34,137 nucleotides of DNA from Olsenella profusa F0195 (GTDB lineage Bacteria; Actinomycetota; Coriobacteriia; Coriobacteriales; Atopobiaceae): contig NZ_AWEZ01000059.1 of the NCBI RefSeq assembly GCF_000468755.1, positions 1 to 34,137 on the forward strand. Direction: 5' to 3'. The position numbers and the translations under genes are program-made. How positions within the stretch are numbered: the first letter of the stretch is position 1; the number at the start of each line of letters is the position of its first letter. The notes under the pieces were generated by a model. The model saw only the letters and a list, made by a program, of their open reading frames with translations, had not been told where the DNA came from and made no database searches. Below, piece after piece: positions 1 to 7,932 of the stretch.

Positions 1-101
1 CTCTCCGCCAGCTGGCGCATCAGCTCCTGCATGTCGGTCGTGCCGTCCTCGAAGCGCGGCATGCGCAGGGCCGCCAGGGCCTGCTCTGATATGATTTCCA
101 T
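1..101 (-). CDS. Unidentified protein, N-terminal fragment
   Basis: The first 33 codons of a minus-strand gene are visible and the rest runs off the left edge. The fragment begins MEIISEQALAALRMPRFED and continues acidic and polar, with no signal peptide or membrane segment. The ATG at 101 is preceded by GGAAGGGA at a suitable distance, which supports the start. The fragment is too short to assign to a family and I do not recognise it. It faces away from the repeat-bearing gap at 102-797, so its promoter should lie between 102 and about 240. Confidence 0.55.
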   Translation of the reverse strand, partial: MEIISEQALAALRMPRFEDGTTDMQELMRQLAE

Positions 102-797
102 CGCGGTCGTCGTCCCTTCCTCGAATCCGACTTGTGGTCATCTCGGATTCCAGGACGGCGACCGCCCTCTCTACCTATGCGGCGTTTCCCCGCTTACACC
201 AACTTTCTCGACACGATCCATGATTATGTAGAGGTGCTCTTTATGTGGGTGCTTTCCGCTGCGTGTGGGTGTCTTTCCCCACCTCTGTGGGTGCCATATG
301 CTGCGTGTGGGTGCTTTTCTCCCGGATGTGTCTTTGACGACCTGCTGTTTCATGGTTCGTGTTCGGGAGAATGACACCCACACGAATCGATTGACACCCA
401 CAGGAGATGTGGTCAGTCAGATAAAAGTCGACACTCGGGACTGCGGTGGGAAATGCCTCCGTCGCCTGCTGAAGACGCATCTCATCCTCATCCATGAGAT
501 ACGCACCATGGAGCGCACACTGCATACGACGCCCACTAAGTGTTCCTGGTCGTGAGATCCAGACAACCGGACTTCAACCAGGACTCCAACTAGCTCTCGA
601 GATGGCTCGAGACGCCTGGCAACAAGACGGACACCACATATCCGAGCCGAATCTGCCCCATGTGGTCGCACCGACCATGACAGCAATTTCAGCCATAGCT
701 CGAACGATCGCGTCTATAGACAGTTAGCTCACATCAAGCCAATCAAGTAACCGACACATACAAGCAAGGTACGAACCGCCTGTAGCTCACGCCTCGC
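102..797. other. Long intergenic gap with one family A repeat element
   Basis: This 696-bp gap separates the left-edge gene from the toxin-antitoxin pair. It holds the family A element at 243-403. The part from 404 to 797 has visibly lower GC than the flanks and no convincing gene: a possible 77-residue plus-strand frame at 494-727 has no ribosome site and no recognisable features. A short run near 535-550 (TGCATACGACGCCCAC) resembles one right-hand unit of repeat family B and may be a decayed remnant. Confidence 0.6.
243..403. repeat. Family A palindromic repeat element, copy A1
   Basis: Units starting RTGTGGGTG begin at 243, 263, 285 and 305. The last is the left arm of a hairpin (305-324) that pairs with 364-383 at 17 of 20 positions, ending CTCCCG/CGGGAG at the loop. 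The 39-nt loop carries ACGACCTGCTGTTT at 337-350. One further inverted unit (384-403, ending ACACCCACAG) follows. Unit spacing is about 20-22 bp. The element sits in the gap containing the start of the left-edge gene. Mechanism and function are unknown. Confidence 0.85.
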
Positions 798-1124
798 TCA
801 GAATCTCCAGCCCAGGTGCCTCAGGGTGTCCTGCCTGCCATGCAGAAATGCGATGACGTCGACGATCCGCTCCGTATCATCGATGGTGAACCACATCGCG
901 TAACCCTTCACGTGACATCGACGCACCTCCACACCAACCGCATCGCTCATATCAAGGACCGGCGCATAGAGACAGGGGTTGCTTGAGAGAACATCCAGCT
1001 TTTCCTCGAATTCATCTGCCAGGACAGTCGCTGCCGACGGCTCCCGGAGCATGACGGCAATGTACGCCACGGCGCGTTCGAGTTCCTCCGCCGCAGGGGC
1101 GGCGACTCGAACCCTATATGCCAT
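798..1124 (-). CDS. ParE/RelE-family toxin of a type II toxin-antitoxin pair
   Basis: This 108-residue protein has the layout of the RelE/ParE toxin superfamily: an N-terminal strand (YRVRVAAPAAEELE), a helix with AVAYIAVMLREPSAA, a helix ending in LSSNPCLYAPV, then strands ending in IVDVIAFLHGRQD. Known members are mRNA interferases (RelE) or gyrase poisons (ParE), and the sequence alone does not decide which. The start overlaps the antitoxin stop by 11 bp and follows an AGAGG ribosome site, so translation is probably coupled. The size is typical. The pair has lower GC than neighbouring metabolic genes, in keeping with the mobility of such modules. Confidence 0.85.
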   Translation of the reverse strand: MAYRVRVAAPAAEELERAVAYIAVMLREPSAATVLADEFEEKLDVLSSNPCLYAPVLDMSDAVGVEVRRCHVKGYAMWFTIDDTERIVDVIAFLHGRQDTLRHLGWRF

Positions 1125-1380
1125 ATTTACCTCTAATGGAGCTGAGAGCCTCGTATGCGTCTTGGCACTCGCCGCGCTGGATGGCCTCGATGCCCTCCTG
1201 GATTGCGGTAGCAGTGCGGTTGGCGTTGGCCCTGCGCGCCAGCTCGTCGTAGGCGCTTGAGCTCATGATGACCATATCCGCATAGCCGTTCTTCGTCACA
1301 TGTATGGGCTCGTCGGACGCATGGCACATCTCGGAGATGCGCGCTCCGTCCTTCAGCTCCTTGATGGGAACAATCTGCAC
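1114..1380 (-). CDS. Phd/YefM-family antitoxin
   Basis: This is an 88-residue protein read from a GTG at 1380. It shows the Phd/YefM pattern: VQIVPIKELKDGARISEMCH forms the N-terminal DNA-binding part, followed by PIHVTKNGYADMVIMSSSAYDEL, the typical 'TKNG..VVMS..YE' core. The C-terminal part should wrap the toxin. An AGGAGG lies 5 nt before the GTG, and the inferred transcription start near 1412 lies downstream of the earlier in-frame ATG, so the GTG start is preferred. The gene precedes and overlaps the ParE-like toxin. Antitoxins of this family normally repress their own promoter, and an inverted repeat at 1428-1444 is the likely operator. Confidence 0.82.
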   Translation of the reverse strand: MQIVPIKELKDGARISEMCHASDEPIHVTKNGYADMVIMSSSAYDELARRANANRTATAIQEGIEAIQRGECQDAYEALSSIRGKYGI

Positions 1381-1410
1381 CTTGTCCTCCTGCCTTAGAA
1401 TGGGATTATT

Positions 1411-1444
1411 TGCTCCTAATAATACCATTACTTGTTCAAAGTAA
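1411..1444 (-). promoter_or_regulatory. Toxin-antitoxin promoter and candidate autoregulatory operator
   Basis: On the minus strand an extended -10 box, TGGTATTAT, covers 1419-1427 and would start transcription near 1412, about 30 nt before the GTG. Directly upstream, 1428-1444 reads TTACTTGTTCAAAGTAA, an inverted repeat with 6-bp arms and a 5-nt centre. No good -35 is visible, as is usual for extended -10 promoters. The operator role is inferred from position and from the known autoregulation of Phd/YefM antitoxins. Confidence 0.5.
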
Positions 1445-1836
1445 GGTGGGGATGACATATGATGGAGAGATGAGGGGCCTCATTCGAAGGGCACTGGAGT
1501 CATGTGGGCGGCATGGCACATGCCATTTTCACGCACGACGCGACTCTGGGCGTCCCTCTCCCAGAGCGATCATGCGCGAGAGGGGCACCCACAAGGCTCA
1601 TGCGGGCGGCGCCCCATACAATACGCGCCACCGGCACAGGAAAGGGGGAATGCCGGTGGCGCCTGGGACCTGTCTGCAGTGCGAGGAGAGGGTTCGCCTG
1701 CATCAGGTAGGGTAAAACACGCACACAAGTAAGTAACCCTTGTCTTACTTGCAGGGCCTATAATAACCTATGGCTTACTTTTTGCAAGCCCCTTGGGCCG
1801 AGAGGCCCGATTTGTGTGCATCCTGTGAACGCGCTG
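1445..1836. other. Intergenic gap with decayed repeat and strong hairpin
   Basis: No gene is seen between the toxin-antitoxin promoter and the helicase stop. From about 1501 to 1593 there is a decayed family A element: CATGTGGGCGGC, then GGGCGTCCCTCTCCC facing GAGAGGGGCACCCAC. A strong hairpin lies at 1625-1662. At 1725-1780 several AAGTAAG/CTTACTT words surround a TATAAT box at about 1759-1764, which resembles a promoter but has no plus-strand gene after it. Confidence 0.5.
1625..1662. repeat. Perfect 12-bp inverted repeat
   Basis: GCGCCACCGGCA (1625-1636) is followed after 14 nt by its exact complement TGCCGGTGGCGC (1651-1662). No T-run follows on either strand, so it is not a classical intrinsic terminator, although it lies 175 bp past the helicase stop. 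GGGACCTGTCTGCAG follows at once and recalls the GACCTGC core of family A loops. Confidence 0.6.
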
Positions 1837-4233
1837 TCACCCGAGCACGCGGGCACGGGCGCCCGCGACGTCCAGCACGCCCTCGGCAAAGCCCTTGCGC
1901 ACCAGTTCGGGGGGCAGGAACTCGTCGTACTTGTCAAAGATGGGCAGCTCCTTGGGATAGAGCAGGCTCAGGGGGTCGATCTCTGCGGCAAGGGCCTCGC
2001 TCAGGGCATCCAGGAACTCCTCGGCCGAGACGGCCATGCGGAACTGGATGTAGTAGGGTCGGCTCACGTCCACGCCCTTGATGCCCAGGCTCGTCGGCAT
2101 GCGCAGCTTGATGACGCGCTCGAGCGCCAGGAAGGCGTACGTGCCCAGCCAGGGGAAGAGCGCCCAGGTGTCCCCTCCCAGGTTGACCAGGGACATCTGC
2201 GACTGCCCGCCGCCGGACCTCCTGGCCCCCTCGGTGATGCCCGCAGCAGCCGCCTCGTGGCGCGCGGCGGCCAGTCGTGCCCGTGCGTTGTCACGCAGGT
2301 AGGGATAGTCTCGCTGCTCGGCCAGCACCTGGCGCATGCGCTCCAGGATGCGCGTGTTGATGTCGCCGGGGCACTCGCCAAAGTAGGCGGGCACCCTCCC
2401 CTTGACCTCCGTCACGTAGACGAGGCGCTTGCGGTGGTCCACCTCCTCCACGATCCACACGCTCCCCGCGATGGCGAGCTTCTCCCCCGGTGGAGGCGGC
2501 TGCACCACGGTGCCCAGCTCCTGACTGTCCGCCCGCACGGTGTACTCCTCGCTCTCCACGAACACGCCGTAGAAGCGGAAGTCGTTGGTCACACGCTCCC
2601 CGACCAGCCCCACGATGAGTCCACCCGTCTCCGTCCGCTCGATCTGCTCGGTATCGATGAGGTGGCGCAGGAGCGTGCGGTAGTCGTCCTGCGAGACGTT
2701 CGCGAACGGCGAGAGCGAGAGCACGCGCGCCGCCAGGGCGGCCGGCGTGAGCTCCCCCGACGAGGCGAGGGTGGCCATGGTCTGGTGGTAGAGCAGACTG
2801 TAGTGCCTCCTGTCTTCGCGCGGCGGTTCCACCCAGCGTTCCTCGAGATAGAGCTGGACCAGCGCGATGCCCTGCAGGAGCTTCCAGAGGATGGTCTCGG
2901 GCAGGAGCGCACGGGGCTCGGGCGGGTCCTCGCGCATGACGAACCATATCTCGGGCGGCTGGCCGCGCCTGCCCGTGCGGCCCATGCGCTGCAGGAACGC
3001 CGAGACCGTGAAGGGGGCGTCCATCTGGAAGGCGCGCTCGAGCCGACCTATGTCGATGCCCAGCTCCAACGTGGCCGTGGTGCAGGTGGTGAGCTCGCTC
3101 TCGGGGTCGCGCATGAGCTCCTCCGCCGTCTCGCGCAGACTTGAGGAGAGGTTGCCGTGATGGATGAGGAAGCGGTTGGGCTCGCCCCTCCTCTCGCAGT
3201 ATGCGCGCAGCGTGGACGTGACCTCCTCGCACTCCTCGCGCGAGTTGGAGAACACCAGGCACGTGTGGCCCCGCGTGTGCTCGAACACGTAGGCGAGGCC
3301 CGGGTCGGCCTCCTCGGGCGCCGTGTCCGAGGCGTCTGCCTCCAGGGCGGCATCGTCCGGTGTGGCGGTGGCGAGTGCAGCCGTGCCCTCCCCCGCCCGT
3401 TCGGGAAGTCCGGAGGGTTCCTCCTCCACATGTTCCACGAGGGCGTCCACATGCAGCGAACCCCCCGTGGTTCCTCCCGCACGCGCAAGCTCCTCGCCTG
3501 TGGCCCGCTTGGCAGCCTGCGGGCCATGGCTGTAGAAGTGCTCCATGGAGATGCGCCAGGTCTGACCCTGCTCCCGCACGCGCGGGACGACGGTGTCGCG
3601 CCCCGAGCCGGCCCCCAGGATGCGTGCCGTCGCCTCGGGGTCGCCGATGGTGGCCGAGAGGCCGATGCGCCGCGGGCGCACCTGCGCCAGACGTGAGAGC
3701 CGCTCGATGAGGCAGAGCGTCTGCGCGCCGCGATCGCCTCGCAGGAGCGAGTGGACCTCGTCTATGACCACGAAGCGGAGGTCTCCGAACAGCTTGGGGA
3801 TGGCGGCGTGACGATGCAGCAGCATGGCCTCGAGTGACTCGGGCGTGATCTGCAGGATGCCCGAGGGGTGCTTCATCAGGCGCGCCTTGTGCGAGGCGGA
3901 GACGTCCCCATGCCAGTGCCACACGGGGATGCCGCCCTCCTCGCAGAGATCCGTGAGGCGGTAGAACTGGTCGTTGATGAGCGCCTTGAGGGGACCCACA
4001 TAGACGCAGCCCACCGTTGCGGGCGGATCCTCCCACAGCTGCGTGAGGATGGGAAAGAAGGCCGCCTCCGTCTTGCCCGAGGCCGTGGACGAGGTGAGCA
4101 GCACGTTGTCCTCGGTATTGAGGATGGCATCGGCCGCCGCGACCTGGATGGCGCGCAGGGACTCCCAGTCGTGCTCGTAGATGAAGTCCTGCACGAAGGG
4201 GGCCAGCCGCTCGAACACGCCCGTATCTGCCAT
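1837..4233 (-). CDS. Lhr-like DEAD/DEAH superfamily 2 helicase, candidate SngC of a Shango-like system
   Basis: This 798-residue SF2 helicase has Walker A SSTASGKTE (residues 48-56), the box DEVH (158-161), motif III SAT (193-195), LVFSNSREECEEV, HHGNLSSSLRE, TTATLELGIDIG and QRMGRTGRRG. The order and wording resemble Lhr-type helicases. An Ala/Glu-rich insertion of about 60 residues precedes motif IV. A long C-terminal region follows, ending with LVNLGGDTWALFPWLGTYAF. The ATG at 4233 has GGGGAGG in front; upstream in-frame starts run through repeat DNA and are rejected. Helicases of this kind are the third partner of TerB-N/C and DUF2791 proteins (Shango SngC). Those two partners are encoded at 15714-18895 on the same strand. 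A free-standing DNA-repair role is the alternative, favoured by the LexA-like box on its promoter. Confidence 0.8.
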   Translation of the reverse strand: MADTGVFERLAPFVQDFIYEHDWESLRAIQVAAADAILNTEDNVLLTSSTASGKTEAAFFPILTQLWEDPPATVGCVYVGPLKALINDQFYRLTDLCEEGGIPVWHWHGDVSASHKARLMKHPSGILQITPESLEAMLLHRHAAIPKLFGDLRFVVIDEVHSLLRGDRGAQTLCLIERLSRLAQVRPRRIGLSATIGDPEATARILGAGSGRDTVVPRVREQGQTWRISMEHFYSHGPQAAKRATGEELARAGGTTGGSLHVDALVEHVEEEPSGLPERAGEGTAALATATPDDAALEADASDTAPEEADPGLAYVFEHTRGHTCLVFSNSREECEEVTSTLRAYCERRGEPNRFLIHHGNLSSSLRETAEELMRDPESELTTCTTATLELGIDIGRLERAFQMDAPFTVSAFLQRMGRTGRRGQPPEIWFVMREDPPEPRALLPETILWKLLQGIALVQLYLEERWVEPPREDRRHYSLLYHQTMATLASSGELTPAALAARVLSLSPFANVSQDDYRTLLRHLIDTEQIERTETGGLIVGLVGERVTNDFRFYGVFVESEEYTVRADSQELGTVVQPPPPGEKLAIAGSVWIVEEVDHRKRLVYVTEVKGRVPAYFGECPGDINTRILERMRQVLAEQRDYPYLRDNARARLAAARHEAAAAGITEGARRSGGGQSQMSLVNLGGDTWALFPWLGTYAFLALERVIKLRMPTSLGIKGVDVSRPYYIQFRMAVSAEEFLDALSEALAAEIDPLSLLYPKELPIFDKYDEFLPPELVRKGFAEGVLDVAGARARVLG

Positions 4234-4260
4234 GCTCGCCTCCCCTGTCACACCCAAGAT

Positions 4261-4282
4261 AGGAACACCTGTTCCTAGTATA
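4261..4282 (-). promoter_or_regulatory. Helicase promoter with LexA-like SOS box
   Basis: On the minus strand a TATACT -10 box (4277-4282) is followed at once by the palindrome AGGAACAGGTGTTCCT (4261-4276). Its core GGAACAGGTGTTCC agrees with the Gram-positive LexA consensus CGAACRNRYGTTYC at all but the first base. The expected transcription start falls inside the palindrome, an ideal place for repression. The ATG at 4233 lies about 35 nt downstream. LexA binding is inferred. Confidence 0.6.
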
Positions 4283-4298
4283 GCGATGCCGCTGCCCC

Positions 4299-4460
4299 AT
4301 GTGGGTGCCATCCGCTGCCGTGTGGGTGCCCTTTGCTGCGTGTGGGTGTCTTTCTCCCTCAACAGCCTCCGCTGACCTGCACCTCTGCCGGCGGCGCCAT
4401 GGCGATTGACACCCACACGGACAGAAGCGCACCCACACGGACAGAAAGGCACCAACAGCG
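4299..4460. repeat. Family A palindromic repeat element, copy A2
   Basis: Units start at 4299 (ATGTGGGTGCC), 4320 and 4340 (GTGTGGGTGTC). The last pairs with GACACCCACAC at 4408-4418, and two more inverted units end near 4438 and 4455. The loop carries CTGACCTGC at 4372-4380. Spacing is 20-21 bp. The element fills the gap between the divergent helicase and transporter genes, and its first unit overlaps the expected -35 position of the helicase promoter. Confidence 0.85.
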
Positions 4461-4551
4461 TTCGGGTGGCAGCCTGTTCGTCCGACGCCCCTTTCGGCTT
4501 GCGCCCATAGATGTGGAGATGTGCACACAGGTATTGGCCCGTACATCACGC

Positions 4552-4572
4552 GTCCGCATAGCTCGGACGGCT
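4552..4572. repeat. Short hairpin before the transporter operon
   Basis: CGTCCG and CGGACG pair around the 7-nt loop CATAGCT, about 50 bp before the ATG of the osmoprotectant transporter. It could be an operator or a leader hairpin. Nothing in the sequence decides between these. Confidence 0.3.
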
Positions 4573-4622
4573 TCGGGGCACCATAGGTCATATTGCCTCG
4601 TCACCTACTGGAAGGGGACCCT

Positions 4623-6167
4623 ATGCCCCAGGAGACGCTGAGTCCACTCACCGAGCGTGCAGGCTGGTTTGGCGGGCTGGTCCTCGAGCATCTGGCCCTA
4701 TCCGCCATCGCCATCGTGATAGCCATCGTGGTCGGTGGCCTCTTTGGCCTGCTCATCAGCGAGAGGGCCCGTGCCGCCAAACCGACGCTCGCCGTCATCA
4801 ACTTCCTCTACACCATCCCCTCCATCTCGATGCTGGGCTTTCTCATCCCCCTCTCGGGGGTGGGCAACACCACGGCGGTCATCGCACTGGTCATCTATGC
4901 CCTCCTGCCCATGGTGCGCAACACGTACACGGGCCTGACGAACGTGGACCCCGCCGTCATCGAGGCGGCGCAGGGCATGGGCTCCACCGACGGGCAGATC
5001 CTGCGCAGGATTAAGCTGCCGCTGGCCATGCCCGTCATCATGAGCGGCATCCGCTCCATGGCGACCATGACCGTCGCCCTTGCCGGCATCGCCTCGTTCA
5101 TCGGGGCGGGTGGCCTGGGCGTGGCCATCTATCGTGGCATCACCACCAACAACGCCGCCATGACCATAGACGGCTCGCTGCTCTGCGCCATCCTGGCGCT
5201 CCTCGTGGACGGCGTCCTCGGCTTCGTGGAGCATCGCATGCAGAAGAGCAGCGCCAAGGACAAGCGCACCAACCGGCGGCTGGTCCTGGGCACGGTGGCG
5301 ACGGCGGCCGTTGCCGCCGTCGTTCTCATCGCGCATGCGCTCATGCCGACGCCCGCGACCATCCACATCGCCACCAAGCCCATGACCGAGCAGTACATCA
5401 TGGGCAACATGCTCAAGGACCTCATCGAGCAGGACACCGACCTCAAGGTGGACCTCACGACCGGCGTGGGCGGCGGCACGGCCAACATCGAGCCCGCCAT
5501 GGAATCCGGTGCCTACGACCTCTATCCGGAGTACACGGGCACGGGCTGGAACGAGGTCCTCAACCGTACCGATACCTATGACGAGGGCAGGTTCGACGAG
5601 CTCAACGATGCGTATGGGAGCCAGCTCGGCCTCACGTGGGTGGGCATGTACGGCTTCAACGACACGTATGGCATCGCGGTGCGCAAGGAAGTTGCCGACC
5701 AGTACGACCTCCATACCTACAGCGACCTCGCCCGCGTGGCCGACACGCTCACGTTTGGCGCGGAGTACGACTTCTATGAGCGAGCGGATGGCTACCAGGC
5801 ACTCTGCGACACCTACGGCCTGCACTTCGGCAACACGATGGACTTGGACATCGGCCTCAAGTACCAGGCACTTGCCGAGGGGCAGGTGGACGTCATGACC
5901 GTCTTCACCACCGACGGGCAGCTGAGCACGGCAGACGCGGTGGTCCTCACGGATGATGGGGGCTTCTTCCCCTCGTACCGCTGCGGCAACGTGGTGCGCC
6001 AGCAGGTACTTGACGAGCACCCGGAGCTGCGCAGCGTGCTCGAGAAGCTCAACGACACCATCACCGATGCGGACATGGCCCAGATGAACTATGAGGTGGA
6101 GAGCGAGGGGCGCTCGCCCGAGGACGTGGCGCACGAATACCTCCAGCAGAAGGGACTGCTGTCATGA
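4623..6167 (+). CDS. Osmoprotectant ABC transporter, fused permease and substrate-binding protein
   Basis: This 514-residue fusion joins an OpuCB/ProW-type permease (residues about 1-215, five to six membrane segments; the EAA loop includes EAAQGMGSTDGQILRRIKLP) to an OpuCC/QAC-type binding domain. The binding domain starts after one more membrane segment (about 228-250) and contains TKPMTEQYIMGNML, DLYPEYTGTGWN and GYQALCDTYGLHF. Such fusions import glycine betaine, choline, carnitine or related quaternary amines, with the binding domain tethered outside the membrane. The ATG at 4623 is preceded by GGAAGGGG. The ATPase gene overlaps its end by 4 bp (ATGA). The exact substrate cannot be read from the sequence. 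Confidence 0.9.
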   Translation: MPQETLSPLTERAGWFGGLVLEHLALSAIAIVIAIVVGGLFGLLISERARAAKPTLAVINFLYTIPSISMLGFLIPLSGVGNTTAVIALVIYALLPMVRNTYTGLTNVDPAVIEAAQGMGSTDGQILRRIKLPLAMPVIMSGIRSMATMTVALAGIASFIGAGGLGVAIYRGITTNNAAMTIDGSLLCAILALLVDGVLGFVEHRMQKSSAKDKRTNRRLVLGTVATAAVAAVVLIAHALMPTPATIHIATKPMTEQYIMGNMLKDLIEQDTDLKVDLTTGVGGGTANIEPAMESGAYDLYPEYTGTGWNEVLNRTDTYDEGRFDELNDAYGSQLGLTWVGMYGFNDTYGIAVRKEVADQYDLHTYSDLARVADTLTFGAEYDFYERADGYQALCDTYGLHFGNTMDLDIGLKYQALAEGQVDVMTVFTTDGQLSTADAVVLTDDGGFFPSYRCGNVVRQQVLDEHPELRSVLEKLNDTITDADMAQMNYEVESEGRSPEDVAHEYLQQKGLLS

Positions 6168-6946
6168 GCGACAACGAGAGCACACCCCGCACGGACGCCG
6201 ACACCCCCGCCATCGAATTCCGCCACGTGAGCAAGGAGTACGATGACGCGGCAACCGGCGCCACAAAGCTCGTGCTCGACGACGTGTCCCTCTCCATTGC
6301 GCGCGGCGAGTTCGTGTGCGTGATCGGCTCCTCGGGCGGCGGCAAGACCACGCTGCTCAAGATGGTGAACGGCCTCATCAAGCCCACGTCGGGCGACGTG
6401 CTGGTGGAGGGCAGGAACGTGCGCGACGTCGATCTCGTGCAGCTGCGCCGCAACATCGGCTATGCCATCCAGGGCAGCGTCCTCTTTCCGCACATGACGG
6501 TGGAGCAGAACATCGCCTATGTGCCCAACCTCTGGAACGGCAGCGACCATGCCCGCACACACGCGGCCGTGCATAAGTGGATGGGCATCGTGGGTCTCGA
6601 GAACGACCTGCTGGGGCGCTATCCCGCGGAGCTGTCGGGTGGCCAGCAGCAGCGCGTGGGCATCGCGCGGGCGCTGGCGGCCTCGCCGGACATCCTGCTC
6701 ATGGACGAGCCCTTCGGTGCCGTGGACGAGATCACCCGCGAGCAGCTCCAGCACGAGCTGCGTCGCATCTTTGACGAGACGGGCATCACCATCATGTTCG
6801 TGACGCATGACATCCGCGAGGCGCTGCACCTGGCAACGCGCGTGTCCGTCGTGGACGGCGGACGCATCCAGCAGTACGCAGCGCCCGACGAGCTGGTGGA
6901 GGCACCCGCCACGGACTTCGTCCGACGGCTCGTGGCGGGGAGGTAG
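6164..6946 (+). CDS. Osmoprotectant ABC transporter ATP-binding protein
   Basis: A 260-residue ABC ATPase with Walker A GSSGGGKTTLL, signature LSGGQQQR, Walker B ILLMDEPF followed by GAVDEITRE, and the switch histidine in FVTHDIREAL. The lengthened EYDDAATGATKLVLDDVS start and the OpuCA/ProV-like core fit the glycine betaine/osmoprotectant importer class. It lacks the C-terminal CBS domains that sense ionic strength in OpuA-type ATPases, so osmotic gating would have to lie elsewhere. It overlaps the permease fusion by ATGA and is followed 1 nt later by the oxidoreductase, so the three genes form one operon. Confidence 0.92.
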   Translation: MSDNESTPRTDADTPAIEFRHVSKEYDDAATGATKLVLDDVSLSIARGEFVCVIGSSGGGKTTLLKMVNGLIKPTSGDVLVEGRNVRDVDLVQLRRNIGYAIQGSVLFPHMTVEQNIAYVPNLWNGSDHARTHAAVHKWMGIVGLENDLLGRYPAELSGGQQQRVGIARALAASPDILLMDEPFGAVDEITREQLQHELRRIFDETGITIMFVTHDIREALHLATRVSVVDGGRIQQYAAPDELVEAPATDFVRRLVAGR

Positions 6947-6947
6947 C

Positions 6948-7922
6948 ATGGGGGTTCCCGAGACGATGCGTGCCGTCGTGGTGAGCGAGGCCGGTGGCCC
7001 CGAGGTGCTGCGCCCCGCCGAGGTGGCCGTCCCAGCCGTGAGGCCGGGCTGGTCGCTCGTGCGCGTGCTGGCGTTTGGCCTCAACCACTCCGAGGTGTTC
7101 ACGCGCCAGGGGCTCTCCCCCTCCGTGCGCTTCCCCCGCATCCTGGGCATCGAGTGCGTGGGCGAGATGGCCGTCACGACCGACCCGCACCGGCTGCCCG
7201 AGGGACAGCGGGTCGTCTCCATCATGGGGGAGATGGGTCGTGCCTTCGATGACAGCTACGCCGAGTACGTGCTGCTGCCCAACGAGCAGATCCACCCCGT
7301 GAGGACCTCCCTCCCCTGGGACGTGCTGGCAGCCGTTCCCGAGACGTACCATACGGCGTTCGGCTCCCTGAAGAACCTGCGCCTTGAGGCTGGCCAGACG
7401 TTGCTCGTGCGCGGGGCGACCAGTGGCGTGGGGCTGGCGTTCGCGCGGCTCGCCCGGGTCGCCGAGCCGCACCTGCACCTGGTGGGCACCACCCGCACCG
7501 ACGCCCGTGCCCAGCTGCTGCTCGACAACGGTTTCGATGCCTGCGTGCTGGACACGGACGGCAGGTTGCAGACGAACGAACGCTTCGACCGTGCGCTCGA
7601 GCTCGTGGGCCCGGCCACCCTCAAGGACACCTGTCGCCATATGAGGGCGGGTGGCATCGTGTGCAGCACGGGGCAGTTGGGTGGCCAATGGTACATGGAT
7701 GGCTTCGACCCCATCATGGACCTACCGGAGGACGGCTACCTCACGAGCTTCTATTCGGGCCACGTGAGCGGGGCGGCGCTCGACGGGCTGCTCTCCTTCG
7801 TGGAGACGCACGACATCGACGCCACGCCGGAGCGCGTCTTCACGCTGGCCCAGCTGCCCGAGGCGCATCGCTGGCTCGAGGGGTCGCATGGCTTCGGCAA
7901 GGCCGTCGTCGTCAACGGATAG
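6948..7922 (+). CDS. MDR-superfamily zinc-independent oxidoreductase (quinone oxidoreductase-like)
   Basis: This 324-residue protein is a medium-chain dehydrogenase/reductase: a GroES-like N-terminal domain (GLNHSEVFTRQG, PRILGIECVGEM), then a Rossmann domain with LVRGATSGVGLAFARLA binding NADPH, and KAVVVNG at the end. The catalytic and structural zinc cysteines of alcohol dehydrogenases are absent, so it belongs with quinone oxidoreductase/zeta-crystallin-type reductases acting on quinones or enones. The ATG at 6948 follows GGGGAGG and lies 1 nt after the transporter ATPase stop, implying co-transcription. Its link to osmoprotection is unclear. It ends convergently with the aldolase gene, with a family B repeat between them. 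Confidence 0.85.
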   Translation: MGVPETMRAVVVSEAGGPEVLRPAEVAVPAVRPGWSLVRVLAFGLNHSEVFTRQGLSPSVRFPRILGIECVGEMAVTTDPHRLPEGQRVVSIMGEMGRAFDDSYAEYVLLPNEQIHPVRTSLPWDVLAAVPETYHTAFGSLKNLRLEAGQTLLVRGATSGVGLAFARLARVAEPHLHLVGTTRTDARAQLLLDNGFDACVLDTDGRLQTNERFDRALELVGPATLKDTCRHMRAGGIVCSTGQLGGQWYMDGFDPIMDLPEDGYLTSFYSGHVSGAALDGLLSFVETHDIDATPERVFTLAQLPEAHRWLEGSHGFGKAVVVNG

Positions 7923-7932
7923 GTACGGCTGC

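Noticed and set aside
243-403. CRISPR-like array in the RTGTGGGTG repeats
   Set aside because: The repeated part is only about 11 bp, the spacers are about 9 bp and themselves partly conserved, the units invert around a centre, and no cas genes are present.
494-727. 77-residue plus-strand open frame in the first gap
   Set aside because: It has no ribosome site and no recognisable motif, and it overlaps a decayed repeat remnant.
404-797. tRNA or other known RNA gene in the low-GC stretch
   Set aside because: No cloverleaf, T-arm GTTCGANTC or CCA end could be assembled by eye.
1381-1458. Antitoxin start at the upstream ATG codons
   Set aside because: These lie upstream of or within the inferred promoter, and the GTG at 1380 has an AGGAGG at ideal distance.
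4234-4455. N-terminal extension of the helicase to 4455
   Set aside because: It would translate through the LexA-like box and a family A repeat. The ATG at 4233 has a strong ribosome site and fits the family start.
4698-6134. Long minus-strand open frame opposite the osmoprotectant transporter
   Set aside because: The composition (His, Val, Gly, Asp-rich) is typical of antisense frames in high-GC DNA. The plus strand encodes a recognisable transporter fusion.
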